Shown: piece by piece, positions 8,792 to 20,587 of the stretch
Layout of the letters: each line of letters begins with the position of its first letter
Position numbering within the stretch: position 1 is the first letter of the stretch
Source: Rhypophila decipiens
Lineage: Eukaryota; Ascomycota; Sordariomycetes; Sordariales; Naviculisporaceae
Direction: 5' to 3'
NCBI GenBank assembly: GCA_033297075.1
Contig: MU858326.1
Location: forward strand, 1-31,299
Length of the DNA: 31,299 nucleotides
Notes under the pieces: generated by a model
What the model saw: only the letters and a program-made list of their open reading frames with translations
Databases searched by the model: none
What the model was told of the DNA's origin: nothing
Program-made: the position numbers and the translations under genes

Positions 8792-11759
8792 ATGTTGAGG
8801 TCGCCCCTCATCTACAACTCACAACTCCGAGTCAATACCCCACATACAAAAAAGGAGCAATCCGGCTAACCTTACACCTCGGTGTTCACAGTTTCTCCCC
8901 CTCCGGCACTTAACCCTCCACTCCCGACCGCTCGCCAATCGCCCCATCAAATTCTCGTGCGATGGTGAGCTAGCAGTAGCAGCCGATGACTCTGTGCACG
9001 TTTTTGTGCCCGAGTTTCCGGACGTGGCGAAACAAGCAAGGGAGCGCAAAGAACGGAGACGTCTGAGGCGCCTGCGGAAACTGGAGGAAGAGAAGAAGAA
9101 TGCAGCCAATGACTCTACATCTCCTCCAACCACTGCTCAAGAAGGGGCCGCCGATACGGTAGATGTTGGGCAGAGCAAAGCGCTAGCAGACGGTGACGAT
9201 GACGAGGAGGACGATAGTGAGAATGGGGAGGAGGACGAAGAAGACGAGGAGGACTCTCTTAACGACCTGCGCGCGCAATACAGTGAGGGAAGCCGGCATT
9301 TGCCTGTTTCGTACCCGCCGCTGGACCCCAGGATGAATCGGGAGTTGTTTTACAATCTGGGGATGGAGTTTCCTTATGATGACGTTGAGGAGGGGGATGG
9401 TGAACAAGAAGGTGATGAAAACGAGGAGGAGGATGCAGCCGGGAGTACCGGTCAGCCAAAGCACAATTCAAGGGCCGGGACAAAGGAACTCGGTCTTGAC
9501 GGTGCTGATTCCGACGAGGAAGGTGATGAGGAGGAAGATGATGATGAAGACGACGACGACGAAGAAGATGAGGACGAGGATGGGGAAGGGGACGTCATTG
9601 GCGGCCGGAGACCGAGAATCATTCCGAATGGTCCGTTTGGAGCCGGTTACGGGGCCATCACCAGCACCGGGAGCAGCATGAACCATGTGGTCAATATGGA
9701 TTGGTCACCTTCTGGGTTGGGCGCGAATCGACGGCCTATCTTGGCGATCTTGACGGGCTCGGGGACGCTGGCTATGTATGGCGATGGGAGTACGCCCGCC
9801 AAGATCCTGCCTCGGGTGAACGAGGGCATGCTGCAGCATCGGGAGCTCAACTCTTGGGAGGTCCTCTGGGGCGTTGGGGAACGGTTGATTGCGCCGGGGC
9901 AACAGGTCGAGGTCAGTGAGTACTTGAGGGGCTTTTCTTGGGCCAAGGAGATTGCGCCTGGCCAGGCACTGTTGGCTACAATCAGTGATCAGATGGAGGT
10001 TGCCATCTTGACTGTCCAAACTGTCTTTCGTCCTGATCCAGATCAGCAGGGACAAGAGAGGTTGGTCTGGCTTGTGCAGGAGGTGGCTAGGTTCGTGGCC
10101 AAGGGACCGCATGACAGGGGCGACGTAAGTCTACATTTATGTGCCTCCAGTCTGTGGGAATCAAAGTACTGACAGAACATCAATCGCAGATGCTCGACCC
10201 TGACTACGTACCCTATGGGACATCGTTCGGTCTCAACTGGACACCTTGGCACCACACAAAGGATTCCATGGCTTCCATCATTTCCTTTGTGGACAGGAAT
10301 TATATCGGCTTCAGAAAGATCACTGTCAAGACACCCTGGGTGAGGGGCGAGCTTCCACTGGTTGAGGTGGACAAGGAGGACATCTTTGGCAAGTGTGTGC
10401 ATCTCTCGGTGAACAGTTTTGTCGAGTTTGAAAATGCTGTGAGTTCTGGGAGCATGTCATGAATTGTTGTGGTCGGTGACTGACTGGAACTCTGCCAGAT
10501 ATTGTCTCAAGAGGACATCACAAAGTGCCGGGGTATCGTAGTTTCCGGCTGCAAGACAATGCCGTTCGAGATTGCCCTTTCCGGTGGCACCAGCTACTCT
10601 CACAAACCGCATACTCCCCGTGATTGCGGGACAGTCTATCCGCCCGTCGAAGCCAATGGTTCGCAGAACAAAATAGCTGGTACGTTAAGGACCTCGATGC
10701 TTGTGAAGTCTCGGTCAGTCACTGACAGTTTGTACAGACCTTGTTATACACCGCCCGGATCCGGCCAATGTAAAACCCACTCCATTGTACACCCTTGTCC
10801 GCATGTCAGCAACCATCAAGACCCGCGACTGGTACGAAAGCAACATTGAGGATACAGGCATCCCGAGCGACGGCGAAACAAGCGAAGTAGATGACACAAC
10901 ACCACAGTGGGTCCGCGACATCCAGGAAAAGATAAACATATCCGTCCCCGCGAACATGCAAATGAGATATGGATTCGAAGGAGAAAGCGACTCCGAGAAC
11001 GAAGAAGAGTCCGAGACGGATGACGAGATGGACGAGAACGAATGGGAAGATGAAGATGACGAGGATGAGGACGAGGACGAGGACGAAGAAGACAATACCC
11101 GCACTCCAATCCCAGAGATCCATCCCCATCGATACCGGCTGCATGGCTTGGCTGTCTCGTCTGGCGGTGGCGTAACGGCTGTCTTGGCTAGTCAATACAG
11201 CACACAACATCCCGAACGAGGCGGCTGGCATACCGTCAGATCAACCATCATGTTTGCGTACAACAGAGAACAGACCTCGCAACCCAAGCAGGATCCCTCA
11301 CCAGCCCCATCCGATGACATCCAGCTTCCCCAACTCACAACCGAAGGTAAACTGTTCGAGTGGCTGTACGGAGGCGGGCCTCCTGTGCCAGGGGTAAACT
11401 TTCCCGCACCGCCACAAACGGATAGCACGGATGCAGGAAACCCGGAGGATACCAACCTCAAGACTCTTTTCCAACCCATCGTCGAGAAGCAGACGTGCGA
11501 TCTATGCGGCACGAAAATGACACCCAACAAACGCGGCCAGCTGAGCGGATGCGAACAGGGTCATTTCTTTGGGACATGCGCCACGAGCAGATTAGCGGTG
11601 CAGATGCCGGGCATCACCAGGAGCTGTGGGGCTTGTGGGCTGAGAACAATCCGTACCGAGGAGCTGGTCCAGAAGATTCCCCCTGAGCAGCGTGATGGGG
11701 TTTTCAAGGCGCTTGGGGAGGGCGTCTGCGGTGGGTGCAGTGGCAAATTTCTGATCTAG
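8792..11759 (+). CDS. Transcription factor TFIIIC subunit, 90-kDa/delta type (GTF3C4/Sfc9-like)
   Basis: Supported exons: 8892-10124, 10190-10438, 10499-10679, 10738-11759 (introns of 65, 60 and 58 bp, donors GTAAGT, GTGAGT, GTACGT). A first exon is needed because frame 8892 has no ATG. The best guess is 8792-8830, joined across an intron ending GGCTAAC..TTCACAG; an ATG at about 8758 with donor GAG/GTCGCC is the alternative. The product is about 907 residues. The early segment RPIKFSCDGELAVAADDSV is the first strand set of the TFIIIC-delta beta-propeller. Very acidic runs follow (about 80-240 and in exon 5). The C-terminus has CDLCGTKM, GCEQGHFFGTC and SCGACGLRTI, the zinc-binding zf-TFIIIC domain. 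TFIIIC recruits Pol III to tRNA genes by binding A/B boxes. Identity is firm; the N-terminus is uncertain. Confidence 0.85.
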
Positions 11760-11774
11760 TCACCTGGAGATTCG

Positions 11775-11924
11775 GCTCCTGCACTCCAAGATGAGGCGGT
11801 GGGAGAACAGGTTGCCGAAGTCTGCGACATGATGTCTTCCCTCCACTTAGCTCCTGCACTCCAAGATGAGGCAGTAGGATAACAGGTCGCCGAAGTCTGC
11901 GAAACGATGTCTTCCCTCCACTTG
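11775..11924. repeat. 75-bp tandem duplication just past the TFIIIC stop codon
   Basis: Two copies (11775-11849 and 11850-11924) begin GCTCCTGCACTCCAAGATGA and end CTTCCCTCCACTT. They differ at about seven positions. The period is 25 codons and the first copy is in the TFIIIC frame: TAG at 11757-11759, five codons, then APALQDEAVGEQVAEVCDMM. The equivalent frame in copy 2 has a TAA where copy 1 has GAA. The minus strand is also open and repeats GGKTS-RRLR-PV. Confidence 0.85.
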
Positions 11925-12310
11925 AGTGCTTAAGAGGATAATCTGGCATGTACTAAACTGACGAGTCCAGAAAGAGAGGAAGGCCCTAGAAGAACAAGTA
12001 GCGATACCAGCGTCTCTCTTATAGAAATATAGCTTGATTATTCACATAGGAGACGTGAAGAGATTGTGCTAATGTATCCATTATGAGATGAGCAGGCCTT
12101 GTTATAGGAAGTACAGCATGTGTTGAAACCGCAGCTATGGCCGAAAATGGAGTTTGAAATGATTTGCATACGCCTTTGACAATCTCGTTATATATATATA
12201 TAATCCATCTCCTAAATGCATTAAAAGGACCAAGAAATACACATTAAAGAGAAGCCTATAGGGCATAAAGAGCTAATTTCTAAGGCGTGCAGCAATACTT
12301 TGAAGGGCAT

Positions 12311-12460
12311 TTAGTTTCTTGAATTATCATGTTGAATTTGCATTTCACGGCCCATTTTCTGAACCAGTTCCTCCCGATGCTTATTACCGGCAAACTGGGC
12401 AAGCTTTTCTCGTTCGGCTCTCTCCTTGTTCAGCCGCTCCTTCTACAACTTGATGACTGG
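12311..12460 (-). pseudogene. Decayed coding fragment with a charged helical C-terminus (unidentified)
   Basis: Read leftward from 12460, the frame gives PVIKL, a stop, KERLNKERAEREKLAQF, and then a charged tail with the segments HREELVQKMG and EMQIQ, ending in TAA at 12313-12311. It is locally GC-richer than its AT-rich surroundings and has a coding-like bias. The dense Lys/Glu/Arg helix recalls the C-termini of some fungal DDE transposases, but no catalytic part is present and I cannot name the family. Confidence 0.3.
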
Positions 12461-12835
12461 ATACGGGGCCTCCGAGTAACGGAGCCGCCTCGGGAGCGGC
12501 GAGCCAGCACCGTCAAACCACGTCGGATCTCCCATAGGGTTCGCGGCAAATATAGGACCTTAACCTAACCGTCTTTCATGATTATCGTCGATACTGGACT
12601 ACAACTATTAAGGACCTGTTCGCCAAGCTCTACTTCCTGAGACATTTCCCGTCCGGGACGGCCTGGACTTGTTTACATCCCTGAAATTTCGAGTATTGAG
12701 CTGGGAGGCAACCCACGACTGCAGTTGGTATAGAATGTAACTGTTGGTGGGCGATCTGACCGTAAGCGGCAACTTCGACCGATAAACGGCTATTTACGGT
12801 CCTCGCGACGCGTGGCCACTTATGATGTGAGCCCC

Positions 12836-12843
12836 TATTTAAA
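12836..12843 (+). promoter_or_regulatory. TATA-like box TATTTAAA upstream of the carotenoid oxygenase gene
   Basis: The only clear TATA-like string in the 300 bp upstream of the ATG at 13078, about 235 bp before it, which implies a longish leader. Sequence match only. Confidence 0.3.
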
Positions 12844-13077
12844 TCTCTTGGAGTCGCACTTTTGGACATCAGCATGCGTGGCAGAGCTGCCAGAGATACA
12901 TACTAGGCGTGGTAAGTCAGTGTGGCATGCCCATTTACATTAAAAACGGCCCCTTTTCACAGTCTCGCATACTCGTTCAGGATAAGATACTAATGGGATC
13001 AGCAGATTTTATCTAATCCCTTACCGGATAGTCTCAAGCTCCATCCAACAACGACGGGGCCAACCTACATCTATCCA

Positions 13078-14766
13078 ATGATGGGTTCAACATACATTCC
13101 GCAGGGAACTACAACGAAGCTATCCCCGGCTGATAGAGAAGCCTCCATCAAAGCTTCGACCGACAACTTGAGGAGAGAGGCCTTCACCGAATGGCCCAAC
13201 GACGCGGGCTTCGATGGTTTGACGGAACACCGCGGTCCCATCGAGTTGAGCGTCAAGGGGAACATACCTGTCTGGGCAGCAGGCTCGCTATACCGCACCG
13301 GCCCGGGCCAGTGCAAGGTCGACGACACCAAGTCGGGCACGTTTCACGTCTCTCACTGGTTTGACGGACTTGCCCATACCCACCGATTTGATATAGTGCC
13401 ACCCGCCCAAAGCGAAGATGGCCCAGTCAAGGTTCTATACTCGTCCCGCCGCCAATCTGAAAAACTTGCCGCCGATATAAAAAAGAAGGGCATCTTGCGT
13501 TCCATCACATTTGGCCAGAGAGTTGATCCTTGCGTCGGCATCTTCTCCAAATTCGCAAGCGTCTTTAGCAAGCGTCAGGATCTGGTCAACGTTGCGGTGA
13601 CCGTCAACACCAGCATGCCTTCGTTCGGACCTGGAAGCGTTGTCCTTGGAACTGACGCCTCCAACATGTGTCACATCGACCCAGTGACGATGGAGCCCAA
13701 AACGTTCCTCAACCAATCCAACTTGCACCCGGAATTGAAAGGCCACTTTGGCGCAGCCCACGGCCTCGTCGACCCGCAGACAGGTGACTACATCAACTAC
13801 AACCTTGATTTCGGCAAACAGTCCACCTACCGAATTTTCCGGCTCGACGCGGCGACTGCAAAAGCTCATATCTTGGCCGTCATCCCATACAAGCCGGCCT
13901 TCGTGCACAGCTTTTTCATGACGCAGAACTATATAGTCCTCTGCGTGCCGGTAGCACATTACGAATGGAATGGGCTCAAGATCCCGTGGGAAGGTAACAT
14001 GCTTGACGCTTTCAAGCCTTTCGACCCGTCCGAGAAGTGCCGGTGGTTCGTCGTCGACCTGAGGCATGGACGTGGCCTCGTGGCCGAGTTTGAGTCTCCA
14101 GCTCGCTTCTTCTTCCACACAGTCAATGCATTCGAAGAAGAAGACTCTGGGGATATCTACTGTGAGGTCATTGACTTTCCCAATCGCTACATCATCGACG
14201 GCTTCTATTACAACGTCCTTCTCAACCGCAATAACGCGGGAAGAGAGTACTGGGGAAAAGATGGTCAGCTGACAAAGGAGTCGTACCCTCGTCTATGTCG
14301 GTTCCGCCTGCGCAAGCAGGACTTTGTCACAGGCGCGGCATCCTTGCCGGCCCCCGAGTGTGTCATGGAGTTATCGGGCCCTCAGGCTGGTGATTTTCCT
14401 GTCATCAACCCCAACTACAACTGCAAAAGGCACCGCTACGACTACATCCTCACGTCCCGAGGACTCAGCACGTTCTTTGATTCCATCACCAAAGTCGACA
14501 CGGACACTCAGGAGGTTCTCCGATGGGAAGGGCCCCATGGTCACACTCCGGGGGAAGCCATTTTCGTTCCACGCCCGCCAGCCTCTGCCGGTGAGGTCTT
14601 GGACGAGGACGACGGTGTACTATTAAGCGTCATCCTCGACGGTCCGAACCGCACAAGCTACTTGTTGTGTCTGGATGCCAAGACAATGACAGAGTTGGGT
14701 ACTGCTGAGTGCGGGTTTGCTGTGGCTATTGGCCTTCATGGCAGACACGTATCGGTCTCTATCTAG
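13078..14766 (+). CDS. Carotenoid cleavage oxygenase (RPE65/BCO-like family)
   Basis: An intronless gene of 562 residues. The first of two adjacent ATGs is taken as start. GSLYRTGPGQCKVDD and HVSHWFDGLAHTHRF are hallmark N-terminal segments and look closer to animal beta-carotene oxygenases than to plant CCDs or the fungal CAO-1 stilbene cleaver. The four Fe(II)-binding histidines of the seven-bladed propeller are all visible: H228 (FGAAHGL), H277 (AFVHSFF), H347 (RFFFHTVNAFEEE) and H554 (IGLHGRH). Second-shell acidic residues follow H347 and lie in PGEAIFVPRP. All catalytic residues are kept and the length is normal, so it should be an active non-haem iron dioxygenase splitting a polyene double bond. 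The substrate (carotenoid, apocarotenoid or stilbene) cannot be assigned. No phytoene synthase or rhodopsin gene lies nearby. No signal peptide. Confidence 0.93.
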   Translation: MMGSTYIPQGTTTKLSPADREASIKASTDNLRREAFTEWPNDAGFDGLTEHRGPIELSVKGNIPVWAAGSLYRTGPGQCKVDDTKSGTFHVSHWFDGLAHTHRFDIVPPAQSEDGPVKVLYSSRRQSEKLAADIKKKGILRSITFGQRVDPCVGIFSKFASVFSKRQDLVNVAVTVNTSMPSFGPGSVVLGTDASNMCHIDPVTMEPKTFLNQSNLHPELKGHFGAAHGLVDPQTGDYINYNLDFGKQSTYRIFRLDAATAKAHILAVIPYKPAFVHSFFMTQNYIVLCVPVAHYEWNGLKIPWEGNMLDAFKPFDPSEKCRWFVVDLRHGRGLVAEFESPARFFFHTVNAFEEEDSGDIYCEVIDFPNRYIIDGFYYNVLLNRNNAGREYWGKDGQLTKESYPRLCRFRLRKQDFVTGAASLPAPECVMELSGPQAGDFPVINPNYNCKRHRYDYILTSRGLSTFFDSITKVDTDTQEVLRWEGPHGHTPGEAIFVPRPPASAGEVLDEDDGVLLSVILDGPNRTSYLLCLDAKTMTELGTAECGFAVAIGLHGRHVSVSI

Positions 14767-17700
14767 GGCTCTTTTTTCTGCTCAATATCTGGCTCTCCAT
14801 ATATGAGCTTTTTGATCGTACTCTTTCTCCATCTATCTTAACAGGCTTTAGTATTAGAAAGACATCTTGATATTATCACTGAGTATATTTGCACCCAGAT
14901 TTACTAGATGAGTATAGGTTCAATAGTTGATTAAGAGGGGGCCCCTAAAGGTCAACTGGGGCTTAAAGGCTGATCTCTTCAAATGAACGACGTATCCTAG
15001 ACATAATACTTTCCTATCTAAAATCTTATAGTTATTATCTTTTCATCTAATATTATTACATATAACGTTATATCTATCTGGTCATTTTCACAGATGCTTG
15101 CTGAAAGTATTTGATATCAGCAGTAAGAAACGAATCCTCGGTATCCAGTTAGAAGCGGCACAAACACAAACAAGAATCGTCTCTACTAATAAAAGGAAGC
15201 CGCCGACCGGAGCCGCCGTGGAACCCGGAAGGCCCGCCACAATGAAGGTCGTCTTCGGCCTCCCTTAATCCCTAGTAGCTAAATGTACTTCCTGTCGATC
15301 TGCGCCTCCTGCGAGATTTCCAATCTAGGGCAAGACGCAGGCAGAAAACCCTCTCACCAAGGCCGTGGAGAAGGACAAGACTGCTGGCTGCCAAGAAATA
15401 CGAAAGATAATGTGTTTAATTATCCTTATATAGGCCTTTTACACTTCCCTTTAATGCGTGATAGGGATTGTACTCACCCCTACATTCAGAATTAGAAACG
15501 GCTTTGTGAAATGGATAAAGGTATTTACTTCTTTTTTTAAATAGGCCTTAAATGGATACAAATCCCCCTTCTTGAGACAATAACAAGCCCTTGAATTTGC
15601 CCGATAGAGGTGTCATGGACATCTCTTTCCACGCATATCCATATTGGGGATCATGTACATACTTACGAGATTGTCTCTACGTCTTATAAAGGATCTCACT
15701 ATTCCTTGCTTTAGTTGTACCCCCATTCAAACTTAAAACGCGTTGTAATCGTTATCAAACCATAAAGTATATAATGGAAAAGAAGATAATACAACTTGTT
15801 GGATATTGTAACACCGTTATTCACTTATAGGGGTTATGACTAATACATATCCCAATGCCACAAGCTTCGTGACAAAGATCTAAGTTGAAGGATAATCATA
15901 AATAATATACTATGTAAATATAACTCCTGAAAACTGTCCGAGGAAGCCAGGGTCTTGATTTGCACACTACGACTGCGAGGAACACTTGCAACCATCAGGG
16001 CAGACCAGGGTGATTAGTTATTCACCTTATGAACTAAAGTTAAATCAACTTCGAAATTCGCATAAGCTGGACTGGAGACTAGATCGGCGCTTATGTGAAC
16101 GTTCCTAAGCCACAGAACGCACGACTAAGCAACAACAATACTTACTTATCGTGGGGGCGGCATGATCTGTTATAGGAGAGAATATGGGAAACTAGACTCC
16201 ATTTGGATGAGCCGCAAGTGGCGGTGGCGGTCCTCCCGTCCCCTGCAAACATGGCCCATGATTTGAACAACAGCACACAAAAGAAAAGTCTGAAGGGCCC
16301 GAAAAGGGCTTCTTTGCAAGATTATATTGGTCTGTACACTCTAGAAGCACCAGCCATCTGTGTCCGCGTGGCGTTTGGGCGGAAACTGGAAGGGACACGT
16401 GCCGGTTGGCTGCTGGCTGGATACGTGAAACTACCACTTATTTGGAAATTGTCATTTAAACAGAGAAATGATGTATTTAGGTTCCTAGTATCACAACCCG
16501 TGTTTCTGAGTGAGCCTGCTGGAAAACTAGCTGATGCCTTGGCCCGAGGTTGAAAATATGGAGGTTGGAACTTTTAGAAGATGGTGGGTTGGGTCATAAG
16601 GATGGGTGGTGGTCAAATCTTTTGACTGTTAGTATCAGGTGGTCATCATGCAGCTGATGATTGCTTGCAGGCTTCCGCGTTTACCGCTTTAGGGACAGGC
16701 TGGGCCGGGCTGATTGGTTGTGATAACAATGCGCCCAGAGAAAATTTCAGGTGGTGTGCTAAGCCCGTAGCTTCGGGCACAGAAAGGAATGTGTGGAGGG
16801 AGAATGGAATTTCTTTGAGTTGGTGAAAGCCGGAGCCTGATCGGCCGGCCGGACATGGCTCATAAAGAGGGCGAGGTCGCTCCAGCACTCAATGACCGAG
16901 AATTTCCCTGCTGCCCCAGAGTCCGGTTACAACCCTTCTGAACCATTTATTTTCACCGCGTCAAATCTTGACCAAATCTTGTTACATGTTCCATTTTTGC
17001 GTCTCGGATCTGATCAACTGGCAAATATGACGGCAATAAAACGTTCAAACAGTGTTGCCGTCCTCGACACGAAAAGAAATACCTTTCGCGTGTGCGATCG
17101 GGCCGTTGCAGAGAAATGCAAGTTGTCTTTTGGACGTTGGACGTTCTTTTCTCATTCTGGTTTTGCAGCCTGCTAATACTTTTGATCTGGATATCCAGTG
17201 CACTCCCAAAAAGTCAGCTTACCTCGCTTCAAGAGTAGTGTCCATGTATATGTCAATGTGAGAGACCAACACAAGGAGGAATATCTCGCTACTGTTCATG
17301 TCTGGCGTCTGGGGCTTGGATACAACATTGAGAGAATATTAGGTTGGAGCAAGGAATTGTGGGTGATCATGGGGCCCGAAGAAGTAGCGTGAGATGAGGA
17401 AGGGTTTTCGGAGGGTGCCGCTTTTGGGAACAGGAAATTTGTGTGAGGATAGTGCATCGGCGGCGAGGATGCTTACGGTGGGATGGGTTGCCGACCTGGT
17501 TACCCATGCTTTCGGCATCTTCATATCTTTGGGGTCAGCTGGGATTCGCTGGAAACATGGTGGTCGTTCGTATTTCATTCATCGCCGTGCAGTATTTGCG
17601 GCTACGCAATCCATTTTGCCAAACAATTCTCTTGACTTGTCGCCCAACTCGTGCCCGTCTATCGAGACTCATCGAAACAACATTGCTTTCAGGCGGGCGT

Positions 17701-18339
17701 CACCCAGCACGAAAGATGCGCAAAGTGGGTGTTCTCTCTGCCGCATCCTTTTCCAACCACTCCACATATGGAATCGCGCACAACTTTTGGTGGAATTACA
17801 CCACTCTTATCACACTTGGCGTTAAGATTAGCGCTGCAGCACTCTCTTTCAAGGAGATTCATGGGAGGGGCTTGCATAATGTGGCTGGCCTCGGCACATT
17901 AGTATTGGACGCAGTTATTCAGCCCCTTCTGGGCAACCATGTAGGCTGATTCGATAATGCGGCGAAGCTAGTTTGAGCGCACCAATATCGACACAGAACG
18001 AGGAGAAAAGCCCGCCCATGGCACACACACACCAGATGCGCTACAATATTGGCCGCGAAGAAACAAGACCACCCCAGGGGTAAGAGTGGGGCTAAGAGTG
18101 GCGAGCACTGTACGTAGTCCATGCCACGCCGGTGAGGGCGGAGCCGTATCTACAGTTTGAGCCGTCATTCAGCTCCTCGCTCTCCTAATTGACGCATAGA
18201 TAAGGAGAATGTCCGTCTCCGCTACTTGTGCGGTAGCGACTGATCGATCCACCGCACTCCATGTGGAGACTCAAGTTAATCATCATCCAGGCCGTTGAAC
18301 ATTCAAGCCCTTGAAGGAACCCAGTCAATATATATTGGG
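14767..18339. other. 3.6-kb gene-poor region
   Basis: 14770-15170 and 15400-16150 are strongly AT-rich with many TATA/ATTA strings and no coding signal, like eroded repeat DNA. A GC-richer island at about 15180-15380 includes a possible nine-codon ORF and coding-like composition but no recognisable protein. ORFs of 80-170 codons at 16203-16553, 16892-17176 and 17394-17949 overlap in several frames and show no motifs or splice structure. 18100-18339 is the patatin promoter. Confidence 0.5.
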
Positions 18340-20073
18340 ATGTCTACCATCGCCTCTCATGTCGAACTCAGCAACGCGCCAGCTCAGGCAGCACCTCCTT
18401 TAGCCCGACCCCATCCATTACGAGACCACCATTTCACGTCTGATGAAGCTATCGACGGCCCATGGGCCAGGAAAGTCGCCATCGCATTCGGTGAGTGGCT
18501 GATGATAAATCATGTTCGATGCAGCATGCTAACAGTGCCTTTTATAGATGGCGGCGGGGTTCGGGGTTACTCAAGCTTGCTGATCCTTAAAAGGATTATG
18601 GAAGAGATCAAGAGGATTGAGCTAGAGCATGATCCCGCAGCGAAATCAAGTGCGTACTATGGATGGCAAGGGCCCCAGAGCCCGGACGGTGGTGATCCTC
18701 CGACTTCCGATGGCGTCTATTTGCCTTGCCATTATTTCGACTACATGGCTGGAACATCGACTGGCGGGTAGGTCTCAATCTGATGTGACTGATGACTGGC
18801 GCATCTCGGCTGACCTGTTTCTAGGCTTTCAGCAATCATGCTGGGCAGGTTGCGCATGTCAGTGGATGATGCGTTAGCACAATACACCCAATTTGGAAAC
18901 GAGGTCTTTGGAAAAGCTAGGTGGTGGCACGAGAGATCCATCCTTTGGTATCCGAGAGCCAAATATCCTAGTAGGAAAGTCAGAGCAGCCTTTAAACGAA
19001 TCATCATGGAGCAGTTGGAGAGAATGGAAGACGGCAACTCCGAGGCTGGATCTGAAGAAAGAGCCTCTCGTGAGCCGTTCAAGTACCGAGAGGATCGAAC
19101 ACGGACGTAAGTGTAACGAAGTCTTACTGTCATTGCCCAGGAGACGTTCACTAAAAGCACGAATCATAGCATGGTGTTCTCTTTTTGTATTGACAAAAAG
19201 TTGGGAGTCGATCGTCCGCACCTATGGCGAACTTATGACAACAACTGGGGAACCAATACCCTTAACGGGTCAAGGGCCCATGATGAGGAAATTTGGAAGG
19301 TTGCGCGTGCAACGTCAGCCGCCCCGAGATATTTCGAGTCGATAAAGTTGGGAGGCAGTGGAAACAGGCAAAAGCATTTCGACGGGGGCATGTGCGCCAA
19401 CAACCCCTCGCTCAAAGCTTTTTGGGAGATTCACCACCTCCATGGCCAGTTGACCCCGGCGTTCTTTGTCAGTATCGGCACCGGCAAGAAATCTCCCGAG
19501 ACTACAGCCGAGGCACGGGTGCGTCTTCGGGACTTTGACAGAGTCACAAAGACCGATGATGTCCGGCGTAAACAGTTCGTCAAGAAATACCTCGAGATTG
19601 GATCGCATTGGAAGGACTTCATGACCGACACCGAGGGCGATCATGGCTACCAGGGCTGGGACAATGTTGGAAGCCTCCAAAACATGCCCCGGGTGCGGTT
19701 CAACGTCGAAGGTGATCTGGCTCGCATTCCTCTCGATGACTGGCGCCCGACAGGTAGCGGCGCAGCTACGCTCGAACAAATGAGATTGGCGACAGAGCAA
19801 TACCTGGACCAAGAAGACCAGAGAACAAAGATAACCGAAGCTGCTCGTACTCTGGTGAGAATCCGGCGCGAACGGTCGAAGACCGAACGTTGGGAATCGT
19901 TTGCCGTCGATGTCACATACCGGTGTCCCAACCCCGAATGCGCTTTAATGCCGCTATACAAGACAAGGGACGAATTTCGAAAACATGTGGAGCTTCCCGG
20001 TGGCCGCCATACAGGCATTGAGGAGGATGGCATCGAGGATTTCTTGAACACCGGCCGGCGATGGATGAGGTAG
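18340..20073 (+). CDS. Patatin-like phospholipase with a C-terminal zinc-finger-like motif
   Basis: Four exons: 18340-18490, 18548-18767, 18825-19106 and 19170-20073 (introns of 57, 57 and 63 bp, donors GTGAGT, GTAGGT, GTAAGT), 518 residues. The first intron splits the oxyanion motif and the second falls right after the nucleophile. The patatin/iPLA2 fold is shown by D-G-G-G-V-R-G at 51-57, GTSTGG with Ser121, ARATSAAPRYF at about 263-273, and the catalytic Asp in DGGMCANNP (D289). These form the Ser/Asp dyad that hydrolyses phospholipid or triacylglycerol acyl esters. The C-terminus has C470-x4-C475 and H490, H498 in a C2H2-like arrangement, which may bind zinc. There is no signal peptide or membrane segment. 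The start is the first ATG in frame. Enzyme class is firm; lipid substrate and any role in the neighbouring peptide locus are unknown. Confidence 0.93.
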
Positions 20074-20587
20074 TAACTTTTAGGACTCTGGCAAGCTCAC
20101 AGCAATCTTGAGCTGTGTGTTTCTATCAATATTTATATGCTGTCTATAATACCGGATATAAACTTGGACGCCGGTAGTCATTATACAATACCCGAGATAA
20201 TTAGCCGTAACTTGCGCCATAATAATTATATCAACTTTTTCTATTTACTAGAAAAGCACTACGAGTATAGTCTAATGTCGGGTTGAATCGGCCTGGACAG
20301 GATGAAATAGGGAATCGAATACTTCCCAACTAATAAACCCAAACATAGCTTCTAGTGGTTCGGTGAATGCCGCGCGCAAGTACAGCTCTATTAATAACTT
20401 CAACCAGATAATTTTACAGCCACATAGAGGGTAAAGAAAAACAAGACAAAAGCTAATACGTTCAATTCAGTTGTCCTTAAAACATGCCTTAATTTATTTT
20501 AGAAGTTCCAATGAGTCCCTTTACATCTGCAAGCCTCGTAGCTCGCGTTGAATAACCCCTTCTAGACATCAAAGCGAGGACAAAATG
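20074..20587. other. AT-rich spacer between convergent genes
   Basis: The 3' flanks of the patatin gene and the minus-strand UstYa gene meet here. AT-rich, no ORF of note and no repeat recognised. Confidence 0.6.

Larger units (their letters stand above)
11925..13077. other. Intergenic, AT-rich, with a decayed coding fragment
   Basis: No intact gene. A short TA run lies at about 12191-12202. The left half is AT-rich. A relic minus-strand frame is listed at 12311-12460, and the right 400 bp is the carotenoid oxygenase promoter. Confidence 0.5.

Noticed and set aside
9183..9464. Hydrophobic antisense frame under the TFIIIC acidic run
   Set aside because: It is the mirror of Asp/Glu codon runs on the true strand.
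16203..16553. 116-codon plus-strand ORF
   Set aside because: No recognisable domain and an overlapping minus ORF of similar quality.
17394..17949. Overlapping plus-strand ORFs of 143 and 168 codons
   Set aside because: Two frames open at once, no motif, no splice pattern and no sensible start context.
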